From contig QPMI01000099.1 of NCBI GenBank assembly GCA_004431415.1, forward strand, positions 227,591 to 291,590: a DNA stretch of 64,000 bases, in the 5' to 3' direction. Positions 32,922 through 44,900 of this stretch are shown one piece after another (the stretch's first letter is position 1; every line of letters starts with the position of its first letter). The DNA is from Cyanophora paradoxa. Lineage: Eukaryota > Glaucocystophyceae > Cyanophorales > Cyanophoraceae. The position numbers and the translations under genes are program-made. A model generated the notes under the pieces. It searched no databases. It was given only the letters and a program-made list of their open reading frames with translations, and was not told the origin of the DNA.

Positions 32922-35900
32922 GAGTGCAGACGGCGCCCTACGTCGTGGTGCGCGCGGCGCTGGCGCTGTGTTAGCTTGGCGGGTCCAACGTTAGCCGATG
33001 CATTGCAATTGCGACGTTAACGTCCCCGCAGGTGCTGAACGAGCGCGCAGAGGAGCAGCACCTCGAGGACCTCGCGGCGCACTTCGGCGGGGGCGTCCGC
33101 CACGTCTTCCGGCGCGCCTTCCTCGGCTTCAGCTCCAGGTGCGCCCCCGTCCCGTCCCTTTAGGCCTTCTCTGCCCTTCTCCTCCTAGGCGTCGACGCGT
33201 ACGCCTCCGGATAGATCCTTGTCCACGGGCCCCCCTCCCCTCCCCACTCCCCCCTCCCCTCCCCATCTCCACCCCGTCGTCTTCTATACCCAGTGCCCCC
33301 CCCCCCCCCCACCGCCCCCCCCCCCGCCCCCCCCCGCCCCCCACCGCGTCCCTCCTCCCTCCTCCCTCCCCCCCCTCCCTCCCCCCCCCGCCCCCGCCCC
33401 TCCTCCCTCCCTCCCTCCCTCCCCCCCACCCTCCCCCCCGCGCCCCTCCTCCTTCCCTCCCTTCCCCCCCATATGCGCCCCTCCGGATTCAATCCCCAGG
33501 TCCCCACCGGTACCGTCCCCCACTCCGAGGCTATCCCCTCCGCCTCAACTTTCAGTCCGATCCCGTCCGCACTTTTCTCCACCGACCGCCTCGACCGGCA
33601 GCATGTCGCGCGAGGCGGCCGAGTCGCTCCGCTCGCACGAGCACGTGAAGCTCGTCGTGCCCGACGCGGTCCGCCACGCCCGCCGCCGTCCTCTCTCCAC
33701 CTGACCTGCGTGCAGGCCGTGCGGCCCGCCCAGGCTGTGGACTTCACTGCGCTCGGCTACGGTCCCCAGCCTTGGGGCGACGTCGTTCCGTGGCACCTCG
33801 ACCGGTGCGTGCGCCGCCCGCGCGGCCGCCCGCGTGCGGCCTCCGCGGCCGCAGCTGCTCGTGATCATGAGCGCCGTGAACCCGGCGGCGCGCGCAGGCT
33901 CGACCAGGCGTCGGGCCCGCTGGACGGCCGGTTCGACCGGGGGACGGTGGACGGCTCCGGCGTCGACATCTACGTCGTCGACACGGGCGTGCTCGCCACG
34001 CACCCCGAGCTCGAGGGTCGCGTCGTGCGCCCCATGCCACCCCGCCCTCTCTAAATCTCCGGATCCGCTTGACAGCGGAAGCGACGGCGGCGCAGGTCTC
34101 CCTCTACGACGTGGACTCGGCGCTGTACGCGCCGGGGAGCGAGCTCCTGGGGAGCGACTGCTCGCCCGAGTCGCACGGGACGGCCGTCGCCGCCGCCGCC
34201 GCCGGCCGCACGCTCGGCGCCGCCCCCGGGGCCACCGTCCTGGCCGTCAAGGTCTTCGCGCGCTCCGGCGGGGCCGCCGGCAACTGCACTGGCCCGGCAA
34301 CGGATAGCGCTGTCCTGGCCGGTGCGCTCGTTCGATCCCATGCGTTCGTTTCTCTGACCGTCCCTTGGTTTTCAGGGCTGGAGCAAGTCCTCGCCGCCAT
34401 TCAGAATCGCGGCCGACCGTCAGTGACGCTGCTCGCCATGACGTCGACTTCGAGGGACCGCGACGCGTCGCTCTACACGGCCGCCGTGGCGAGCCTGCGC
34501 GAGTCCGGCTCTGTCGTGATCACCGTGCGACACCCGAGCACCGCTTCAAGGCTTAGAGACGCCAATCATTGAATTGATGGCGATGCGCACTGCGGCAGGC
34601 GGCGGGCAACGACTACGCTGACGGTTGTAACAGCGTGCCAGGCGAGCCTCGGAGCCTCGGAGCTCGAGCTTGTGGTCGGTCCCTTGTGATAGAGCCTCAC
34701 CATCTCTTCTCGCAGGCAACACGCGGGGGGCCATTAACGTCGGCGCCAGCGACCAGGACGACTACCGTGCCGGCTTCTCCAACTGGGGCAGGTTCGATTG
34801 CGAGCGAGCCCGCAAGGAAAGCCGGCGCCTCTCGCCGATCGCAACTCCGCGCAGCTGCGTCTCGTTGTTCGCGCCGGGACAGAACGTAAAGTCGGCGCTG
34901 CGGCCAAAGGCGGTGGCGGGCGCGAACGGCCTGCCCGGTTTCACCGCCTCCACCGGCATTTTCCACGGCACGTCGTTCGCGGCCGGCATCGCTGCCGGTG
35001 TCGCGGCGCTCTACCGCCAGGCCTCCCCCAATTCGCCCCTTGCCGTGCGCCCGCGGCCCGCGGCCGCAGGCCTAGGCCTAGGATGCATGCTTCTCAAAAA
35101 CTTGATCTCGGGGCGGGTCCGGCAGATTATCGAGGATGCACTTGTGAATGGGACGGTCCCCGTGATGCGGTCTTCGATCTTGAACAACAGCCCCAATCGT
35201 CTCCTCAGCGTCTCTAAAGCGCTTCTGCCTGGTACGCCGAAATCTTTCTTTCAGTTTTTTATCGTTGCTGGGCTTCTATATCTTTGATCGTATATATTTT
35301 TGGACTCATGATCAGGTGCGATGGGTGTGGTCGGACCTGCGGCTTACAACGCCTCCCTCTTCTCGGGGGTCGAGATCGGCATGTGCTCGTTCACTCCAAG
35401 CACTACCGCCGGGCTGCCCAGCGCGCTGCACCGGCAGCTGCTGCAGTGGGGCGACGCGTACTTTGACGTCGCCTCCGAGCCTGCAAAGGCCTCCGGCGTC
35501 TTCCTCGCCCGCCTCCGCCTCGAGCAGGACTAGTGCGCGCGGTCCGCCTTCGGTGCTGGCGCCGCGCGTGACGCGGGCACGCAGCAACGGGTTCGAGATC
35601 ACGCTGCGCAACTTCGAATTGACCTACCCGTCCCTCGCGGTCTACATCGGGAACCCGACGATGCCGTCGTACGAGCGGCGCCTGTACGGCTGGTTCCGCA
35701 CAGAGGGCGACTGGTCGAGTTCCATTGTAGAGCGATACGGTACATTCTCTCGCTCCACACTCGAGGAATACGCTTCCGTCCGCTCTCCAATGCTTTCCTG
35801 CAGGCCAGTCGATCCGACCCGGCACGTACTACGTCCTCGTCCAGGGCAACGCCGTAAGGGGGAACCTTGCGGGGCCTGGCCAGATCTCGTACCAGTGGGG

Positions 35901-38900
35901 CGGCTTCGGCAACGCGTCCGGCGCCTTCCGCCTCGACGTGATCGACACCGCCGCGTGCCCGTACCGTGACCACACGCCCGACCGCTGGACCGACGACGGT
36001 ACTTGCAAGTTTGACCAGCTGGGAACGTGCTCGCAGGACCTTCTCATCGGCCGGCAATACTCTTCACAGGTGCGCATATGCATGCCGCGGCGGGCCCTGT
36101 GACTCGCGGCTGGGATTATAATTCCAGAACTTCGGAACGCGCACGCGCAGGACCTGCGTTGGCTTGCAATGAAGTCTGGAGCGTCCAAGGTCCCAGCGGC
36201 CATACAGTTCATGCAGGACTTCGTCATGCGCTTCGAGGTCCCTATTTCGATCAACAGCGGAGAGTTCTACCTTGGGGACCGCGGAATGCGTATCCAACCG
36301 CACTGCGTCGATTGGAACTACTACCAGGCTTCAGCTTGCAATCAAAACGAGGCATTGATCATCATCACGGACGGCTGCCCGACCGACCCGACATCCAACA
36401 TTGTCGCCGTGCGTCCGCCCCGCCGTCTTGGGCCTTGGCATCCTTCAACTGTACCCCACGAACCTCAATTTGTTTTGCAGACCCGACGCTGGGATTGGTT
36501 CCTCGATTGGTATTCCGACGCGCGCTTCCACTTTCCGACAGACACAAAAGTTCTTCTGTCGGGTGAATTTGACGTTCTTTGATCGCACGCGGTCAAGATT
36601 TACAGCGCACGCGCAGGCACTTACTATGCAACGCACTTCTGGCAAAGAGCGGATTACGATTCGACCGTTGCATCCTGGATCACCGAGGGAGGCCTTGCAC
36701 ACTCGAATTTCCCCGGGTTCGCACCGTTTACTTAATGGGGTCGCATGTAACGCATCGTGGCGCACTTGATCTGCACAATCACACAATACGGCAGCAAATC
36801 GGACTATTGTAAGACAGGCGTGAGCCCGTCACCACCAATATGCGCGTGCAGCCGTTTCGCTTTTCTCGAGTCGCGCGTGCCGTCTTGTTGCAATCGGCAA
36901 GCTTCGTAATTCTTCGAGCAGATTCGCACTGCGCGGCGAACACGAGCGCCTCCCCGCTCTCGTTCTGCCGGATGCGGAGCTCGACGCTGCTCGGGCGCAC
37001 GCCCGTCGCGGGCGGGGTCTACCCTGGTGCCCTCTTCTCCCTCCGCAACCTCGCGAGAGCAACGTAAGTCTTGAGACACATAGACAATGATCAAATCAAA
37101 ATCACGATCAAATCAAATCATCGTTTGGCAAATTTACTACAGTTGATTGACACGGATTTCTGCTCAGAACGACAGCAAATTTTTCCGTTTGCACCCCCAA
37201 GCCGGATTTCTTCCCGACTCTTTCCTTCTACTTTGGCTGCCCCGGCACCGCAGGCAGCCTCCTCGTTGCGAAGGGTGCTTTTCATCGCCGACTCAGCGGC
37301 TCTGGCCCGCGCAATGTGCTGAGGCGTCGCTCAGTTGAGGCGAGCTGCTCGCTGGTCGTGACGAACGAGAAGTACTACACGCTGATGCCGGACCAGCCGT
37401 ACTACCTCCTCGTGGAAGGTGCGAACTTCACCAATGGCTTTATAACAGCAATTTACGTGGTTTAGGCGGGAGCGTTATCTATAGTAGTTTTCTGAAACGC
37501 TAGCTAAAGCTCTCGAGTTACGGCAAGTTACGGCAAATTAGGCGGCCGCGCGCACGGGTTAGGTGGGAACATTAGTTTCACCGAGAAAACTAGCGCTGTC
37601 GACCATGCGCCGGCCGATCGCGACCTGACCTTATCACGATGCGTGCGCAGGTTTGATAGAGAGCTCTCCCAGCGGCAGCGCTAGCTTTACGCTATCTGTG
37701 TCGGACACGCGCTGTACCGGCCCGTTCGAATTCGAACCCGGTGCGTTCGCGCGCATTTTCTGAACCCCGCGATCGGCCATCAGAGACTGCAGGCCTGATC
37801 GTAGTGCCGGGCCGTGTTTCGCTTTGCTGCAGTTTCGGAGGCGGCCGTCGTCTATGTGAACGCCACGCGCGCCGTAGTGCGCGTCTCGTTCGAGCCCGGA
37901 GAGAACGTCACGGCGGCATTTGTAGAGTGCTCGCGATCGGCCGCGGGTGCCACCGGCTCGTACGCGGTCAATGCAACGGCGACGGACGCTGATGCGCCGG
38001 GCATCGACCTCGGGATCCAGCTGGCGCCGTTGTTCAATGGCAGCTCCCAATTAACCTGCAGGGCGCTCGTGCGGACCTCTGCGGGCGTCGAGTCGACGTG
38101 GCTGTCGGCCGCTGTGGTGTCGGTGCCTGCAGGTGAGCTCAATTGCAAGCTTAAGGCGGCCTTCGAACGCCTGCTTCCTTGACGCGCTTTTTTGCTCGCG
38201 ATCGGCTCGCAGCCGCGCCTTCGGCACCACGGGCCTCCGTCTCAGTCGTGAACTCAACGCGGGCAGTCGTCCACGTGTCGTTCACTTCCGGCCAGAGCGT
38301 GGTGGAAGTGGAGAGTGTTTGCTCGCGCGTCGCGTTGAGCGGTGTCTATTCCAGAAAAGTACAGGCCGCGGATTCCATGGGGGCTGGCGTAAACGTCAGC
38401 TTCGAGCTGCCCCCACGATACAGCGGCAGCTTCGAGCTGAGCTGCAGGGCGCTCGTGCGGGCGTCGACGGGTTTGCCGTCGGCGTGGACTTCAGCCGCCG
38501 TGGTGACGGTGCCTGCAGGTGCGCAACTGCAGCTAGCGGCTAGCCCTACTAGTACTGGCCTAAGCTCTAGAGTTGATATGAGATGATTTGTTTTCGTCTA
38601 ACGTTTTCGTGCTTACTCACAGCTGCGCCATGGGCGCCGCTTCAGACGGCCGTCGCGGCTTTGAACGCCACGCAAGCAGTGGTGCGCGTGTCGTTCACAC
38701 CAGGCCAAAGCGTTTCGGCGGTGGAAATGCAGTGCTCGGGCGCTGGCGGCCCATACGCGGTCAATGCGACGGTGATGGGCGCTGCGGCGTCTGGCGTGAA
38801 CATCAGCGTCGGGCTCGTGCCATCATACAGCGGCAGCTTCAATTTGAGCTGTAGGGCGCTCGTGCGGGCGTCGTCAGGCTTGCCGTCGGCGTGGACTTCA

Positions 38901-41900
38901 GCCGCCGTGGTGACGGTGCCTGCAGGTGCGCAACTGCAGCTAGCGGCTAGCCCTACAGGCTTAAGCTTTAGAATTGATATGCGATTATTGTTTTTCGTCT
39001 AACGTTTTCGTGCTTACTCACAGCCGCGCCATGGGCGCCGCTAGCGCTTGAAACGACCGTCGTGGTTTTGAACGCCGAGCAAGCAGCGGTGCGCGTCTCG
39101 TTCACACCAGGCCAAAGCGTTTCGGCGGTGGAAATGCAGTGCTCGGGCGCTGGCGGCCCATACGCGGTCAATGCGACGGTGATGGGCGCTGCGGCGTCTG
39201 GCGTGAACATCAGCGTCGGGCTCGTGCCATCATACAGCGGCAGCTTCAATTTGAGCTGTAGGGCGCTCGTGCGGGCGTCGACGGGTTTGCCGTCGGCGTG
39301 GACATCGGCCGCCGTGGTGGCAGTGCCGGCAGGTACTTAAATCAATTCTTCAGAGCCCTTCGTCGTCATAGATAGCCTAGTAGTCAGAGTCGGAGCAGCA
39401 GCATAATATTTTTCGCTCACGAAGGCTTTGTCTAACGTCTTACCCGACTGCGCAGCCGCCCCCTGGGCGCCGCGAACGTTTTCAGTATCGGTCACGAACG
39501 TTACCGGGATGCAAGCTTTCGCGATCGCCCGCGTGGCGTTCACGCCCGGCCAGAACGTGACGGCCGTGGAAGTGGAGTGCTCTGGACATGGCGGGCCATA
39601 CGCAGTCAGCTCGGCAACGACGGATGCTGCGGCTCCAGGCCTCAATCTTCGAATCGATCTTGCGCCATCGTACAACAGCAGCTCCAATTTGAGCTGCACG
39701 GCGCGCGTGCGGGCGTCGTCAGGTTTGGAATCGGTGGCAGTATATGCATTGGCATCAATATCACAGCCAAATGAGGTTCCTTCGGCCCTGCGCGCTTGAA
39801 ATAACGCTTGTCCTCAACAACAGCCTTGAGTCTTATTGCAAGGGGGGAAGGGGGCCCCCTTGCTTCCCGTTCCCTCGCTTCAGCCAAAAGTTTTCTATGA
39901 GGCCGTTTTCGAGGGCCAGCTTGCAACGAAATTGTCGGTTATTCGCGATCCGATTGGCTCGGTGAACCGGTCAGCTCTCGACTTTCGAGCGTCGAATTCG
40001 AGGGGAAAACGTGGTTTTCGAAGGGAAAACTAACTTCTCTCTAACTCCGGTCTTCGAATTCCTTGCGCGGTTCTGCATGGAACCAGTTCTCCCTAGCTGT
40101 CTCCTCTAGATTTCGGCTTCCTCGCAGTGCGTCGCGTACGCCTTGCTCTTCGTTGCGCGGTTCTGCATGGAACCACTTCTCTCTACCTGTCAACGTCTCC
40201 TCTAGATTTCCGCCTAGAAACTGCTTGCGTTGCTGCCTGCGCCGCTGCAGCTGATCGCAGCCGAGCACGCCCGGCCGGCCAGATCTAGACCGTACTCTCT
40301 TGCTGCGCTTATATCGAGCTTATATTGCAGAACCGCGTGTGCCGGCCGAGCACGCCGGCCGGGCCGGGCGCTCGGCGCTCTTGTTGCGATCGGCACCCGG
40401 ACAGCAGACTAGCTATAGTTCGTGTCCTGCGCACGACGTGGCGCTTGTCCGCTCATTCGGCACCCCGCGTGCGCCCTGTGTTGCGCCGCGTGCACGTGCG
40501 TGCGCCCCCGCCGCCTGCCACCCGGCCTGGGCACGTGCACTGCCTCCGGACGCGCCGCTGCACGCCGCTTTCCGGTCGACGTCGTTACGGATCCAGCTTC
40601 TGTTAGCTATCGTCGCTCCGAGCCTTGCCGGGCCAGAGGCCGCTCTGTGTCTATCTTTACTACGTATACTTCAACCTGCCGCGCGCGCTGGGCCGGGGTC
40701 GATCTACATCTGCCCCGTGCATGTTCGTGCCACTACTACTCTTTCATTAGATCCCGATCCCCCCCTTGCACCCCCGGCGCGCCAAACGCGGCGGGGCCCT
40801 AGTATATGTTGCAATTGCAGGATTTGAACGGAGGGTCAAAGTGCGACCTGGACGGCTACATGTCAATAAACGCCAAAATTACAACGAAGTACACGGTCCG
40901 CCCGCGCAGCTTAAGTTCTTTCTTTCGCAGCGTCGTTGACCGCTTGTTTTAATTACGAGGCTCTGTCTGCAGATTGCATGCCCGCCAAACGTGACCGTAG
41001 GGCGCACGGGGCCGACGCCCATCGACGTACCCGTCGGCGGCGTCGTGAAACGCCTGTGCGGCGCCCGAATGCCCGACTTGCGCTTCTTTATCGCGGGTCT
41101 GTTGGAGTCCAGCCGCCACCCGAGCGCGCCGCCGTCAGCACTGAGCAGCGAGCTCTGACACCGGTACCGCATGCGCAGGCAACTGGTCGGATCGGCGCAT
41201 AAACATCACGCAGGAGCCTCGAGAGGGGACATTCCTGCCCATGTCAGGGCAGGCCGCCGCGACGAGTCAGGAGTGGATCGACGCCGGTTTCGGGGGTCCC
41301 ACCCCCGACAGCCTTCAAGCCCGAGTCACCATCTTCAACCCGACTGACGCGGTAAATCGAGTCGGCTCTAAGCTTGGCTCGCTGCGAAACACATCGCGGA
41401 TGTCCCTCACTGTTCTTTCCCCGCGCCCTTCGGCAGGGCCCCGAGGGCAACTGCTCGTTCCGCCTGTTCGTAGGAGACGTCGACAGCGGTCCGCCGCTGT
41501 GCCCGGGGGCCTGCCCGCCGCCCTTGCTGGCACTGCCCATCACTAGTAAAAAGGGGTCCGAACTGATCTAATTACGATCTAATTGCGGCCTAATATATTA
41601 GATCACAGTTCAGTCGGCCCGGCGATCTAATACGGATCGTATTGCAATTAGATCGGAGTTAGATCGGGGCTTGCGCCGCCTATAGCTGATAGCTGAGCCC
41701 TATAGCCTTATAGAGGCCCTAGAGGCCCTTTTAGCCTTTTAGGTCGAGCCCGCCGCGGCGCCCGGCCCCGCGCGCCGCCCCGGCCTCCCCTCCCTAAGCT
41801 CCCCTCGAGCGCCCCTCGAGCTCATGATCATGAACACACGCTCTTGATAATTAAACAAATTACGTATGTATGCACGTGACCCGTGCGCGTGGGCGAGAAG

Positions 41901-44900
41901 GCCGTTCTCAATGTGGCCACGAGGGCGTCCCTGGCGTCCCTAGGCGCCAGATCAATCCCTGGAATGCGGGGAAGCTAAAATACGCTTGAATGCGCATTGA
42001 AGAGACATTTAAGATTATGTATAAAGCTTAAGAGCAGCGCCGTGGGCTGGAGGGCGCGCACCAGAAAAGAGCCGAGCTTCGCTGTAGCTTCGCTTGGACA
42101 GCTCGCCTTCGAAATCTGGACAAGCAGAACTCGAGATCAGATGCAGAATGGTGCGATACGAAAGAGAGGGGGACCTGGGCGAGCTCGGCTACGTGGAGGT
42201 CGCGTAACTGGAGGAGCGGCGGAGGAGCCGCTCCCGCGCGGCAGTTTCGCGAGCACCTGAGGCGAGGATCACGGCGATGCGCAGCGATTAGGGCGGGGGC
42301 GCACGGGTGCGGCCGCGCGGCCATGAAACTGAGGCCGCGCGGCCGCGCTCGGGCGCGGCGTGGGCACGGGCGCGGCTCGCATGCAGCAGGCTCGACAGGA
42401 GAGCGGTTGTAGCGCGTTCCGCATGCTCGCTGCCGCCAGGCGCTCTCGAAGGTGCAAGGAATCCGCACGCCGCCTGCCGGCCTGCGCGGAATCGCGTCAG
42501 GTCGGGCTGAAAGCATGCATATGGCGTTCTTACATAAGTTCAAGATCCTTTTGATGTAGAGCGAGGAGCTGCGCCGAACCTGTTCCCGGATGAGTGACTT
42601 CTCCCGAGGTCGGCGTAGCTGGAGAGCGCAACGGGAGCTCGCGCGGACCGATCCAGCGCACCAAGCATCCCTCGTAGCTCTCGGTGCGCTGCTGTGCGCG
42701 AGCGGCCTGCTGCGATGCCGCACTTATCGGGGGGGTGTCTGTGGAGGAGGTTGCGGCGTCCGTGGCGCTTTCGACTCGTCATAGCTAGAGCCTCCAGTGC
42801 ATAGCTGCGCTCGCCGCTTGTCTTGCACACCTCTAGCTAGAAGCGAGGTCTTTCAGCTGGGGTACTAGTTTGACCGGGGTACAGAAGCCGCAAATATCGG
42901 AGCCCATGCAGCCCGCCTCTGCCTTGCGCTCGCCCGCGGGCGAGCGGAACATGCGCCACCGGTCTCTCTAGTCCTTTGTGCATCTCGTATGCGCGCAGGT
43001 CGGCACGGAGAGTCAGCCGTGAGCAGATTTGACGAGTCAGGTCCGTGGCCCGCCTCCCGCGAGCTGCTGGCCACTCAGCACACTCGTTGCTCATCAGAAA
43101 GCTCTAGGAAGCGGGCAGCTTCCACGCGTAGCCCCGAACGGCGTTGTCCGCAGCCCGGCTGGTCCGATCCGCGGAACGCGGCTTTACTCGTGCTCTCGGG
43201 CGCGCCGCTGTCGCTCTGTGGGCTATTCTTGCTTATCTTATCACGCAGGAGTGCCTTACAGGCCTGCGCTCTCGCTTCCGTGGTGATCCGCGACCGCACG
43301 ACCCGCTCTTCACACTTCCTGCAGCTGCAAGCTGCAGCACGGCGCGACTTCGCCTCGCGATCCTCGATGAAGGTACGCGCTCCTCCCGGCCGGCCGCTCG
43401 CCGGAGCCCGATCCGCGCCGGGGCCCGCTCGCCCTCTCTGACTCGCGGCCCAGATCTTTGCCTGCCTCGAGGCGCGCAGCCCCGCGCGACTTTGCCTCGC
43501 GATCCTCGATGAAGGTACTCGCTCCTCCCGGCCGGCCGCTCGCCGGAGCCCGATCCACGCCGGGGCCCGCTCGCCCTCTCTGACTCGCGGCCCCAGATTT
43601 TGCCTGCCTCGAGGCGTGCAGCCCCGCGCGACTTCGCCTCGCGATCCTCGATGAAGGTACGCGCTCCTCCCGGCCGGCCGCTCGCCGGCGCCCGATCCCC
43701 ACCGGGGCCCGCTCGCCCTCTCTGACTCGCGGCCCCAGATTTTGCCTGCCTCGAGGCGCGCAGCCCCGCGCGACTTCGCCTCGCGATCCTCGATGAAGGT
43801 ACGCGCTCCTCCCGGCCGGCCGCTCGCCGGCGCCCGATCCCCACCGGGGCCCGCTCGCCCTCTCTGACTCGCGGCCCCAGATTTTGCCTGCCTCGAGGCG
43901 CGCAGCCCCGCGCGACTTCGCCTCGCGATCCTCGATGAAGGTACGCGCTCCTCCCGGCCGGCCGCTCGCCGGAGCCCGATCCGCGCCGGGGCCCGCTCGC
44001 CCTCTCTGACTCGCGGCCCCAGATCTCGCATGCTTGGCGGGCCTGGCGGCGGCGCGGGCGACTTGCGGCGCAAGCTCAGCAATACGAAGTTCGATGTGGA
44101 TGCGCATTGGCCGCCGCCGCCATATCTTTCTCCCTCCAGCTCTCCTTCCCTTCCCCTCTCTGCTTCCCTGCTGCCTAGATAGCTGTATAATGCGAGTGAT
44201 CTGATTGCTACATGTACACGGCAGCGCAAGGGTGGAGCGGCGGGGGGCGGGCGGGGGCGGCGGGGGCCCGCGGTCGGCGGCCCCGGATCTAACTGCGACC
44301 TAATTGAGACCTAATTGCAGTTAGATCGCAATTTGGTCCTTACGCCCATTTTTAGGTCGCAATTAGATCGGGGGCCGATCTAATATATTAGGTCTCAGTT
44401 AGGTCGTAATTAGATCAGTTCGGACCCCTTTTTACTAGTGCATCGATCCCGCGGCGTGCTCCGTGGAGCTGCCGGACCTGAAGCGAAACATGACGCTGCG
44501 CCCGCCGGAGATGGACTGCATCCCGCCGCGCCCGCTCAACGTCAGCAGCAGCGATTTCGAGGTCGTCGGTGCCGACGGCGCGCCGCTGCAGACGGCGGCG
44601 GGCGAGAGGTGGGACATCAGCGGCCCGCCGCCACACGTGAGGGAGGCCCGCATTCGCCACCGGGGTTTCCCTCGAGGGCCCTCTTGCTTCGTCCGCATCG
44701 CGGTGCGAGCGCGAGGCCCGCGCGCGTCGTACTCTCGAGCCGTGGATCCGGCCTGCACCTAACATGCGGGCGCATGCGGGCGCGTGCAGGCCTACATTCC
44801 GATCGGCCAGGCCGTCTCGTGGGACGTGCTCGTTGACGGCAACGACGGCGCGCTCAACAGCTCAGCGATCGCCGCCCTCGGGGCCGACCCGCCAGTCGCC

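Noticed and set aside
36180-36415. Possible von Willebrand A domain (LIIITDGCPTDPTSN) in the subtilase extension
   Set aside because: Only one strand-like motif fits and no DxSxS metal site was found, so I left this segment unnamed.
43075-44229. 384-aa minus-strand repetitive protein inside the CACTA element
   Set aside because: It is generated by the 142-bp tandem repeat, whose length is not a multiple of three, so each unit is read in a different frame. No transposase motifs.
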